A stretch of DNA of 64,000 nucleotides from Epichloe hybrida. Its lineage: Eukaryota > Ascomycota > Sordariomycetes > Hypocreales > Clavicipitaceae. Each line of letters starts with the position of its first letter. The first letter of the stretch is position 1. A program made the position numbers and the translations under genes. The DNA is taken from positions 7,378,001 through 7,442,000 of the forward strand of contig JAFEKR010000001.1 of assembly GCA_019022495.1 (NCBI GenBank), given 5' to 3'. Shown here one piece after another: positions 35,146 through 44,780 of the stretch. A model generated the notes under the pieces. It was given only the letters and a program-made list of their open reading frames with translations, searched no databases and was not told where the DNA came from.

Positions 35146-37466
35146 ATGGCGGCCTCTGCCGAGCAGCCCAAGCAGGCTGGCGATGCGATGGCTGCTCATT
35201 CAGCACCACGAAAATTCAAAGCTTCAGACCTGCCACTCCCCTCTGCGACCCGAGCCGCCATCGATAGTCTTGCGCATAGCTTCAAGAAGGGAGGCGCATA
35301 TGACTCGATCCGAAAGCAAGTATGGGACAAGTTCGAGGCAAGCGTATGTAACTCATTCTTGGCCGATCTAATCTGATGCGGCGCAAAGATTTTCCGCCTA
35401 CCCAAGACCAAGATCCTCCGTTTTCACTTTACACGATGCTCACATTTCACGTAGGACTACGAAGCTCAGGTCACCAAGGCCATTCTAGAAGTGGCAGAGA
35501 AGGAGGTTGAGCGCAATCCACAACAGCTTCTCACTCTGGATCGCAGAAAGGCAGCTGCTCTGATCGACGGTGCTCTCGAGCGCTCCGGAGTATACCAGAA
35601 GGCTGAGGAGGTAATCGGCCAGCTGATTGACCTGGACGCCATTGAGGAACGAATCCGCGAGATTCGACGCGCTGAGATTGGCGAAGAAGATGCCGAGGCG
35701 GAGCGTGTACGAGGATCCAAAACGGACGAGGAATATGCAGCAGGTACAAAAGCACGACAGGCAGAACGCGAACGAGTAAGGGAAGAGCTACGTCTGAAGG
35801 AAGCTGCGATTGAAGAGGAGAAACGCCGCATCGCCAAGCAGGAACGAAAGAAGGAAGAGCGAGAGCGTGAAAAGGCCGAACTGAAGCGGCAAGAAGAGAG
35901 AGACGAGCGTCGCAGGAAGCGTGAGGAGGAACGGGCAGAGAGAGAACGCCTGCGAGATGAAGAGCGAGAAAGGAGACACAAGGAACTTGAGCTACGAGAA
36001 AAGGGGAGAAAACAACGCGGCCAATCTCGAGATAGAGATAGAGACAGGGAGCGTGATCGGTCCAGAGACCGCGACAGAGACCTAGATCGAGAGAGGGATC
36101 GGTCTCGTGATCGCGACAAGGAGACCAAGTCCAAGTCTTCCAAGGCCAAAACCACGGTGCCGGATCAGAAATTATCCAAGGAAGACAACGACAAGTTGGA
36201 ACAGGAAGCCCTAGCGGATCTATTACGAGAAAGCTCCAAGACGGACCGGGCGAAACCCGAGCTTGAAATCGACGAGGCTCTCGCGCCGCCGCCACGCAAA
36301 ACAGCACCAGTGTCGGCCATCGATCCCATCCGAAGAGACTCCCGCAAAGCCAGCGAGAGCGGTTGCAGAAGAGAGCGACGTGGATCTAGGACGTCCGTCG
36401 ACCCCAAAATATCAAGTCTTCGAGACGACAATGGACGATCTAGCCGCAGCGCCTCTCGTGCCGTCGACAGAGATAGAGACAGGAATCGAGATCGCGGCAG
36501 AAACAAACCCAGAGAGCGAAGCCGCAGCAGACGCTCACGATCGCCAAGACGAGAGCACAGCCGTACCCGCGACCGGTCCAGGCGCAACAGGAGCCGGTCC
36601 CGCCTCCGGCGAGACAGATCTCGTTCTCGACAAAGACGAGACGATCGTCGAGACCGGTCCCGTTCCCGTTCCCGTTCCCGCAGCCGCCCCCGTCATCGCC
36701 GCCGCGATCGCTCTCGCAGAAGTCGCTCTCGTCATCGGGACCACCCGCGCTCGCGAACACCACCCCGCCGCGAGCGAAGTCGATCTCGCACTCGCCGTAA
36801 TCGCTCTCGTTCAAGAGATAGTCGTCGCGGCGGGGGCGACCGCTACGAGCCCCGCGACCGAGATAGAGATAAGAGTCGCTCGCGCTCCCGCCTAGGCACG
36901 TCCGCCGTGCGCACCGCGTCCGCCGTACGAGAAGAGCTCGAGGAGCGCAAACTGGTCGAGGTGCGCAAGAGAGAAAAGGAAGCGAAGGCGTACTTGGCGG
37001 CGCAAAAGGATGCAAAGGCAAAGGGTCTTCCCGTCCCGGGGGTGGACGATCGAAAAGCAACGGGTAAATTCTTCACCATTTAAATGACGCTCCTGACATG
37101 CTTGGTCATGTTGTCCATGTCTGACTGACAATTTCTCGCATAGGCCGTGATGATCGACGGGACGAAAGACGGCGTAGCCGCTCGAGGAGTCCCAGTCGTG
37201 ATAGACGATATAAACGTGATCGTGACAGAGATGGAGATAGGAGTCGAGATCGGGATCGGGATAGGCGCGATAGAGAACGAGACCGCGAACGAAACGTGTC
37301 TAGAGAGCGGGACAGACATAGGGACCGGGATAAGGATAGGGATAGGGATAGGGACAGAGACCGCGACAAGGACGACAGACGAAGACGAAATCGGAGCTTG
37401 TCTCCTCGTAGAGAACGACGCCGCTCCCGTTCGGCTAGTCGGCGGAGGAGGAGCAGGAGTCGCTAG
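35146..37466 (+). CDS. Shg1 (BOD1/COMPASS) domain protein with RS/RD-rich tail
   Basis: Three exons are inferred: 35,146-35,343, 35,455-37,063 and 37,144-37,466, giving 709 residues. Residues about 25-115 form the Shg1 domain: LPLPSATRAAIDSLAHSFKK, GAYDSIRKQVWDKFE, then across the intron VTKAILEVAEKEVERNP and DRRKAAALIDGALERSGVY. In yeast Shg1 is a subunit of the Set1/COMPASS histone H3K4 methyltransferase. The middle (about 150-250) is a long E/R/K coiled coil. The rest consists of RD, RS and SR dipeptides, as in SR splicing proteins. The last intron (donor GTAAAT, acceptor GCATAG) restores a frame that carries on with RD/RS repeats to a TAG at 37,464. If it is retained, the protein stops at 37,083 after GKFFTI. 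RD/RS coding makes the other frames open too, and those are shadows. Confidence 0.82.
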
Positions 37467-38231
37467 CTATGGTGCTCTGTGTAGACGATACCCGGACATT
37501 TCAGGACAAATTTCAATTTCATCTTTGATTCGATTCCAATCTTCCCTTTATTGCTATGTATTCACACACACAGATATATATTAATTGGCTCCGAGGGCTG
37601 TACAGTACATGTGCTCGACAGCCATATACATATTAGCCTGCGTAGCATGTTATCTGTTGCGCGTGTGTTCTGATTTCCCGCGCCCGTCATGATATAGAAT
37701 AACACGTGACCGAGGCACCTACCTGCAGTGCCAGATTTATCACGCTCTTGGATACAAGGACAACTTACTTATATCACATCACACCATATCACTATCAGTA
37801 GCTCACACAAGCGAATCCAGTATGACTTGTGACTTGTTGACCTCCTTTCGTGCAAAACCAGCACGCAACAGAAAATTTACCATCTCACTAGCTACGATGG
37901 CTAGTAATACTCATGTTCGTTACAAAGCGATACTCATGAAAAAACTTGAAAAAAAAATACACATGCTTGATAATCTTAGCATTTATGGGGCGTACGTATA
38001 CATAAGATAATCAACGTCCCAGAGGGATACATTAAGGCTAGCTTGTAAACTTTAGTATGTTGGAAAACAAAATCATAACCTCGCGAAAATGTAAGCCATG
38101 TATGATTCTCAGAAGAAGAAAAAAAATTGTCCATTGAGAATCGCTGAGTTTTTCTACACTTTCTAGTAATATGTCGTTAGATTAGTACAATTCCGAACAC
38201 GGCCATCTACGCCCCCCCCCCCTAATTCCCC
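37467..38231. other. Convergent intergenic region, Shg1 and transporter genes
   Basis: 765 bases lie between two stop codons. A CACGTG stands at 37,703-37,708, and a C run (CCCCCCCCCC) around 38,212-38,221. No gene is recognised. A 62-residue frame at 37,822-38,010 has no features. Confidence 0.5.
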
Positions 38232-39836
38232 TCACTCGGTGCCAAACCACGCCGGAAGCTTCAACATCTTGGTAGATGGGTCGTGATGTTGCATGGCGGC
38301 AACAAAGATGAACAGACCGCCAAAGACGAGCGCCGTGACCAGTATGCACCGTCTCGTGGCCAGGGACGTGGAGCTGCGGCCGTTGGCAGATGTGGAGCTC
38401 CACATGGAGGCTGCCAATGTAGCGGAGGTGCGGGCGAGTTTCATGATTTGATCGTAGCCGAGAGAGTAGTACGTGAGGCCAGCCAGGGCAATGGCGTAGC
38501 CTACGGTCTGCATGAAGGTGATCTTGGTGTTCCAGATCAGGATCGACACGAGGATCAGGAGGATGTTCTTGAAAATGCCTGTGAGGGTCATGACTAGTCC
38601 AGAGGTTCGGCCAATCTGAGTGTTGAATTTGGTTAGACACGATTTAACAACAGAATTGTTGCGAAAGAGGGAAATGGAGTGTGTGTGCATACCAAGAACA
38701 CGCTCGTTACGTTTAGCATAAACGCAATGGAGGCATTGAGAAGCAGCACGCCGAATCCAACATTGGACGCAGCTGCCCAGGTAAACTTGGGCAATTCGCT
38801 AGGTACAGCGACGAGAAAATTCATGGCAGCGCAGACAGGAGCAAAGTAGTATAGCCCAACCAAGGGATCCATCTTCATGCCGTCCCCACTGAGCAAGACT
38901 TGGATCATGATGATGCGGACTGCCTCAAACACGATGCCCCCCATCTGGTACAGGAAGCCGACAAATGAAAAGTGGATCTCGCCAACCGAGGCGAGAGCGA
39001 CGCCCGCAACGATCCAAAGCACGTTGAGGAAGGATGATAGGTTGGGCTCGGCGACTTTCCATGCCCACGATGTGAAGAGTACGGCTACGGGCGCGGCGGC
39101 CTTGAGCATCTGGATAAACGGCACCGAGAGGTACAGGTAGACGACATTGGAGCAGACGAGGGAGCCCGAGTAGAAGATACCGATGGGAAGGATCGTTCGG
39201 CAGTAGATACGGGGGGTAAGGGGAAGTTTTTTGCGAGAATCGAGGAGGGTCGTCGTTCGAGCGAGAATTTGCGTTGCAATGGTAGCGAAGATAAGGTGCC
39301 AGCAGGTAAGAAGAATGGCTGATTTTCGGTTAGTCAAAGAACAAAGAATCCGTTGTCGACCGAAAATGGCCACGGCGCGTGCCGCGAAGAGATGCGTCGA
39401 ATGACCATGGAGGACAACTTACGGAATCCTGAGTGCTAGTTAGCTGCGTTCTCTATTCAATCGTTCAGTCAAAAAGGCAGAATGGTAACGCAGTACGTAC
39501 GAAACCCCTGGGTGTCTATTAACCACTTGTTGAAGAGAATTGTGCAATTTGAAATGAATATCCATAGCCTGGCGTCGAGACTTTGGTTAGCGAGAATGTC
39601 CTAAAATCGGAAATGATTTCCAAGAGATGATCCATCACCCCATTGCGACCCAGGACGGCGTCTATCCGTCTCCCAGATGGCGGCGGGCTCCGAACAGGTC
39701 GTGGTTGAACATACGATATGTACATGGCCGTGTGCAGAGTCCTAGCGACAGGCCGTTCTCTTTTGCTCGTTGCCATGGGCGGAGGAGCATCGCCGTCCAT
39801 GTCAATGTACGATGAAGGGCCGTTCGTTGAAGACAT
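38232..39836 (-). CDS. Triose-phosphate-translocator family (TPT/SLC35-like) transporter
   Basis: Five exons are inferred: 39,836-39,715, 39,568-39,501, 39,428-39,423 (only 6 nt), 39,318-38,693 and 38,615-38,232, giving 401 residues. The family moves nucleotide sugars or phosphorylated compounds across Golgi/ER membranes. The substrate cannot be told from sequence. About ten membrane segments are visible. Family landmarks are ILFNKWLIDTQGF at the first, then CWHLIFATIATQILARTT, LYLSVPFIQMLKAAAPV, GEIHFSFVGFLYQ and GLTYYSLGYDQ near the end. The 6-nt exon (GATTCC) between CAG and GTAAGT restores the reading FRFPILLTCWH, which fits the family. A serine-rich N-terminus allows other starts at 39,920 or 39,959. 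Its upstream region carries a 7-bp minisatellite about 150 bases from the start codon. Confidence 0.85.
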
Positions 39837-39984
39837 GGTTGTTGTTGCAGTTGGTGTTTTGGCGGAAGATGAGTACGAGGACACGATTGGCGTCTTGCGG
39901 GATGCTTTAGTGACAGCCATGGGAAGAGGAAGCCTGGCTCTCGTGTTTCGATCCTCCACCCTAATTGATCATGGAGACTTTGAT

Positions 39985-40240
39985 AGTTGGTCTCTGGTCT
40001 CTGGTCTCTGGTCTCTGGTCTCTGGTCTCTGGTCTCTGGTCTCTGGTCTCTGGTCTCTGGTCTCTGGTCTCTGGTCTCTGGTCTCTGGTCTCTGGTCTCT
40101 GGTCTCTGGTCTCTGGTCTCTGGTGTCTGGTCTCTGGTCTCTGGTCTCTGGTCTCTGGTCTCTGGTCTCTGGTCTCTGGTCTCTGGTCTCTGGTCTCTGG
40201 TCTCTGGTCTCTGGTCTCTGGTCTCTGATCTCTGATCTCT
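39985..40240. repeat. 7-bp minisatellite (GGTCTCT)n, about 36 copies
   Basis: Nearly perfect tandem GGTCTCT units run for about 255 bases, with one GGTGTCT variant near 40,125 and GATCTCT variants at the right end. A unit of 7 bases without stops leaves frames open on both strands, which produces several false proteins made of VSGLWSL or RDQRPET. It lies in the upstream region or 5' untranslated region of the transporter gene. Confidence 0.97.
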
Positions 40241-42049
40241 GGGGAGGACGCGCGAGGCGCGCAAATTGCAATGTGTAGATGCAAGTCGATGAGGACGTTT
40301 GAAGCGGATGGAAATGTCGCGCCGACGCCTTGTTGCCTTGAAGAGCTTGGAGCTTGGCCGCAGCACGGGTTGGTTTGGTTGGCTTGGTTTGATGGAGGCC
40401 TCGAAAGGGGGGGGGGCCAAGCACAACTGGCAAGCTCGGGGGTGCAGACGGCACTTCAATTTTACGGGACAGGGGGCCCAGAAATTAAACATGTACGGAT
40501 TACATGTAAGCATCGGCAACGTGAAGCCGTTCTTGCCGAGCGACAAACGCAGCGACAGCGACAAATGGACAACAAGCCGGTATTAACGCCAGGATTGCAG
40601 GATGGCACGACACGACAGGAACCGGACCAGGCCAAGACGATGGATGCGTGCGGCCGATGGGATGGACAAGGCAGGATCGCAAGGCTTGTTGTTGGGGGTT
40701 CGTGTCTTGCAAGGTTGGCCTTGGGTCGAGACTGCAAGCGGCTGCTGGGCTAGACGCTGGGCTTAATACATGTAATGGTTTGTAATCCGTACATATGTGC
40801 ATGTACTCCGTACGGATTATGTATGTACATGCGGACGCACATGAAAGTGGACTAGTCCGTAGCGCCGTAGCAACATGGAATTTAGCCGTGGCCCGTCAGC
40901 CGTCAACTTGGCGTCTGGTTGGTTGGTTGCCCCACCAGCCCCGTACCCCCCATGCCCAGAGTTGCAGACCAAACTCGTACTCGTGCCACAGCATTGAATC
41001 TTCAGGCGCCGGCTGGCCGGCACGGTGCGGGGCGATGCGGGCTGTGGGTGCGAAAGAGAGGGAACAAACAAATCATCATCGTTGTTGGGCACTCTTTCAA
41101 ATTTGTCTGGGCAACCCAAAGTTGCGCCACAACCTCTCCACAGCCGAGCAGCCAAGAACTGACGAGACGAGAACAAAGCTTTTGATGATTTTATTGACTG
41201 CGAAAAAATAAAATCCGTGATGATGATCAGGAGGAAAGATCTCTGCCGAAAAATCTGCTGAGTGGGGTTTTTGTGCTGGGTGGGCCAGGTGCCTCGCACC
41301 TGCCCCCACCCGTCAAGCAGAGCGTGACTTCAAGCTTCGTGGCTTCCATGTTTTCGCAAATCAGATCAAGTATCGCATGCCATCACCTCGTCGCTAGGGA
41401 AGTTGGATGTCTAACCCATGAGCAAGAATGACCCGGCGCGACAATACACGACGAACGACAATCGCAGGCGGAAGACTCCGTCATCTACATGTACATGGAT
41501 ATATCTCTCACACACACCTCGCTGGATTCTAAGGCTATGTACTCCGTCCCTTGCTAATACATAACAAGCCTGGATTCTCTGCTAAATTTAGGCCCTTGCT
41601 TGTATCCAGAAAAGAATGGGTCTTCTTCCTGTTTGCTTGCTTACATATGCATAATGTTGGGACCGTGATGTGACTCTCCTCGCCCCGCTTTCCTTCCCGC
41701 TTGCCATTCCCACACATGATCGACAAATCTCGCGTGGTTAACGAAGTGGAAGTGCTCCGTAATAGCCATTGTTAGTTTCGTGACTTGAACCTACATACGT
41801 AGTCCGTAGTATACATCACATCCTCAATGAAAGTATACTACATCTCATGTACCCATGCAGTTAATGGTAATCTTATTTGTGCTTTTGAACATGCGTAAAG
41901 TGAGCCAGCCCATGCCGCTGGTTTCTCAAAAGCAACTTGATAGACTCCGTCGCTAATGCAATTCCCTAGACGAACTCTGATGACTCTGATGACATCGCTG
42001 CATCGTGGGAAACGAAAACGAATCTACATCTGTAATCAGAAGCAAAGTA
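40241..42049. other. 1.8-kb intergenic region without a recognised gene
   Basis: No family is recognisable in any frame, and the frames present (up to 160 residues) lack conserved content. A perfect 10-bp inverted repeat, TAATCCGTAC (40,783-40,792) and GTACGGATTA (40,810-40,819), flanks 17 bases rich in ATGTAC-type palindromes. GTACTCCGT and related strings recur at 40,804 and 41,537. A G run is at 40,408-40,416. Confidence 0.55.
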
Positions 42050-44287
42050 CTACCCATCTTGACGCGCGCCCTTGTCACTCTTGACTGTATCATCCTCGTC
42101 GTATGTCCAGTTCCGCAAACTTGATGGCGCCGAAGTAACAATTGTGGGCGCGCCAATCGTGTCCGTGGTGGTTGCCAGCGTTTCTGGCTCAGATATATCG
42201 CTCGCGGAACTTGACCAGTACCCATTTCCTGTTCCTGGCTCCTCTGCGTCTGATGCTTCGGTATGGGCCATCGTTTCTTGGAATTCCGAGCTCGACGTCG
42301 ATGAGTCTTCGCGAGCATCTTCCATGCTGTTTGCCTCGGTCTGCAGAACCATGCTAGGATCCACACGCTCATAGAACAACATGAAGACACCGGGACTGAG
42401 AGACATGATGACCTCTTCTTCGACCTCGCTCACGTTATGATCGCTTAGACGCCACCATCCTTGGTTGCTTCTGCGGGGCGGCATCGTTGTTTTCTTGTTT
42501 GGTGTGGGGCAATGATCATCATCCTCATCATCAATCGTTTCGTTGGTAACAACAGGCCTTGATGATTTGACATCCTCCACTGGGGCGTCAGGTTGAGGAT
42601 ACCTTCTGTAACATATGTAATGCCCATTCTCGTGACGCCCGTAATGCGTCACTGCTGCGCGTAGCTCGTATATTGGCCCCGTCAGACGAGATGGGCTGAG
42701 ATCGCCGGCGATCATGCTTGATTTCGGGTCCAGTAGCCACTGTTCTTCTCCAGACCCAATCGCGCCAGAAAGCTTTTCTTCGATATCCTCAGCACTCCCC
42801 AAACACCAGGGGCCCAAATCTAGCGTCTGCGGAAAGGAGACAGGTGCTGAGTTTTTGATCATATCAAACGTTCTCGGGTCGAAAACGGATCGATTCACGT
42901 GGATGGCGAGACTTTGTGGGGGGCGAGCAATCACAATTTGCTTAGTCTTGGTCGTGCTGACTTTGCTTTGTGAGGAAATCTTGCACTCGTCGGAGATGGT
43001 ATCGTCGTCGAATTTATCCTCCTCGAGAGCCAGCTCAACTGCCTCGAGTCTTCGCAGGGGCTCTTCTATTTGCTCGAGCGAAGATGCATTTTCCTTGAGC
43101 CTCTCGACAAGCTTTGTGAGCAGTCTTTGTGCCTTGAGCAATGTGCATTTCGGGCATTCGACGCCCTCAATAGCCTCTACCTTGCTGTACGTATCTAGAC
43201 GCTCGTATAGATCGTGCTGGTTTTTGTCCAGACCAAGACTGAGCGTCAGACAGTTGAAAGGAATCATTGACAAGCCCTCGGAATAGCCACATTGTATGCA
43301 AGCCACGCGCTGCGCGAGTAATCCTTCCAGCGGGTTTCGAAGAGTCTTCCTGGCGAATAGCTCTGCAGTCGACGAGAGGCTCTGATAACCGCTGTCATCA
43401 CTGTGACTGTGCTCACTGGCCGTGGCGTCGTCCTTGGTGATCTCCGCTTCGAATCCTGAGTGTCGTGTGCGCATCGACTTGACCGCCTTGGCCACACTTT
43501 TGTCTACATCATCCAGAATTTTGGAAAAGTACTCCTGAGCGTCTTGTTGAGTCCATGTGCTCATGGCCTTCAGTGAAGATGGTGTCCAGATTGTCCTGCC
43601 ATTATTAGAAACGTCGTTTAGATCGATGATTAGAGTTCGTAACGTATGGGCAACGTCGTTCGTCTGTCGTTGCGTATCAATTGCCTGCACACAGGCTGAC
43701 AAATACTTGGGAAAGGAGGGGAGCGAAGCCAGCCCCTGCAGGATGCTGTTTTGGTAGCAAGAATTGTCGCGATTCCCCAAGCCCGCGGGTCGTTCGGGGT
43801 CCAGCTTCAGACCAAGGACATTACCGGTGACTGACAAAGCCCGGCTCCTGGCATGGAGGACAGAGTCCATCATGCCGCCTGCGCGATTGAGGCCCATAAC
43901 CCTCCGCATGGCCTCGCTCTTCGCGGCATGTGTGCTCGGCGGCGACTCAGACATGGAACTCGGATTCAGCCAGTTGTCGACGGCAAAGAGTAACGAAGTA
44001 GGCGTTATTAGGACGAGTAAGTCCCAAACATATGTAAGAATCGCGTATGCAATCGCGTTCAAAGAAAGCTCTACGTCGTGAGCTTTGAATATGATTGCGA
44101 CCAGGAGAACGAGCACAGTGATAATAACTACTGGCTCCTTTAAGCGGTCCAGGATGTGTTGTTGAGACTGTACTTGTCGAAAAGCCCCCACCTGGTCGTC
44201 GTAGAATGTCGTGAATTGAGGATGTCGTGAACTCATGCTGTAATATGTAAAAGGAGGCGCCGCTTGCTGAATTCTGACGGCTGTCAA
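42050..44287 (-). CDS. Membrane-anchored ubiquitin carboxyl-terminal hydrolase (USP, Ubp1-like)
   Basis: A single exon of 745 residues. It cleaves ubiquitin from substrates. Two hydrophobic segments near residues 50-68 and 78-104 should anchor it in a membrane, as in yeast Ubp1, which has an ER-bound form. The Cys box GLGNRDNSCYQNS stands near residue 170, with catalytic Cys in NSCY. The His box HYGRHENGHYICYRR is near residue 555, and the domain ends with the FMLFYERVD string near residue 640. Two Cys pairs, CIQCGY and CPKC, may form the finger subdomain. The C-terminal 100 residues are acidic and serine-rich. A second ATG 17 codons in (44,236, MSSRHPQF) is an equally good start. It is divergent from the trimethyllysine dioxygenase gene, 493 bases away. 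Confidence 0.88.
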   Translation of the reverse strand: MTAVRIQQAAPPFTYYSMSSRHPQFTTFYDDQVGAFRQVQSQQHILDRLKEPVVIITVLVLLVAIIFKAHDVELSLNAIAYAILTYVWDLLVLITPTSLLFAVDNWLNPSSMSESPPSTHAAKSEAMRRVMGLNRAGGMMDSVLHARSRALSVTGNVLGLKLDPERPAGLGNRDNSCYQNSILQGLASLPSFPKYLSACVQAIDTQRQTNDVAHTLRTLIIDLNDVSNNGRTIWTPSSLKAMSTWTQQDAQEYFSKILDDVDKSVAKAVKSMRTRHSGFEAEITKDDATASEHSHSDDSGYQSLSSTAELFARKTLRNPLEGLLAQRVACIQCGYSEGLSMIPFNCLTLSLGLDKNQHDLYERLDTYSKVEAIEGVECPKCTLLKAQRLLTKLVERLKENASSLEQIEEPLRRLEAVELALEEDKFDDDTISDECKISSQSKVSTTKTKQIVIARPPQSLAIHVNRSVFDPRTFDMIKNSAPVSFPQTLDLGPWCLGSAEDIEEKLSGAIGSGEEQWLLDPKSSMIAGDLSPSRLTGPIYELRAAVTHYGRHENGHYICYRRYPQPDAPVEDVKSSRPVVTNETIDDEDDDHCPTPNKKTTMPPRRSNQGWWRLSDHNVSEVEEEVIMSLSPGVFMLFYERVDPSMVLQTEANSMEDAREDSSTSSSEFQETMAHTEASDAEEPGTGNGYWSSSASDISEPETLATTTDTIGAPTIVTSAPSSLRNWTYDEDDTVKSDKGARQDG

Positions 44288-44780
44288 ACTGCAGTGATCA
44301 TTGGCAACTCTGTAGTGGTCAGGGCAGGGTGACCATTGTCAAGAGAAGTAGACGATGGATAATATGCTTTTTGGCTAAAGAAGGGGGTTTCGCCCTAGCA
44401 ATAAGTCATGCATGGATGGAAGAATAAACACTGTCAATCAAGCCGTCAGCGCGCCCTTTCGATCACGAATGCAGATTAAGTTTGTATCGACCAGACTATG
44501 GCAAGTGCAGGTGCATCGTCATCAGTTTGATGCGGCGCGGATTATCTAGTCTCCCTTGAGGCCCTTGAGGCGGTCCCGGGTTCTACAGTGGGTGTAGTGG
44601 ATCCTGTGGACCGGACCACGCGCTGTCAAGTACAGCCTGTCACTGTAATAACAAGGTACGCTGTCACTGTAATAGCGGACTCGGCCACTTGAGTACAGTG
44701 TGGGGTGTACGTACCCATATTATCAAATCCTCGTGTTCTAGCGAGATTTCGTTTCATTCATCACACACACGATTACAACT
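44288..44780. promoter_or_regulatory. Divergent promoter region, ubiquitin protease and trimethyllysine dioxygenase
   Basis: 493 bases contain a tandem pair of CTGTCACTGTAATA strings (around 44,636 and 44,659), 23 bases apart. GAGGCCCTTGAGGCGG-type repetition is also present near 44,558. These could be binding sites, but I know of no matching factor. No gene is seen. Confidence 0.45.

Noticed and set aside
36263..37060. Open frames on both strands inside the Shg1-domain gene
   Set aside because: RS/RD-coding sequence is poor in T and gives open alternative frames. The + frame with RD/RS repeats and the Shg1 domain is the real one.
39718..40564. Several proteins with VSGLWSL or RDQRPET repeats on both strands
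   Set aside because: A stop-free 7-bp unit leaves frames open on both strands. No flanking sequence shows conserved protein content.
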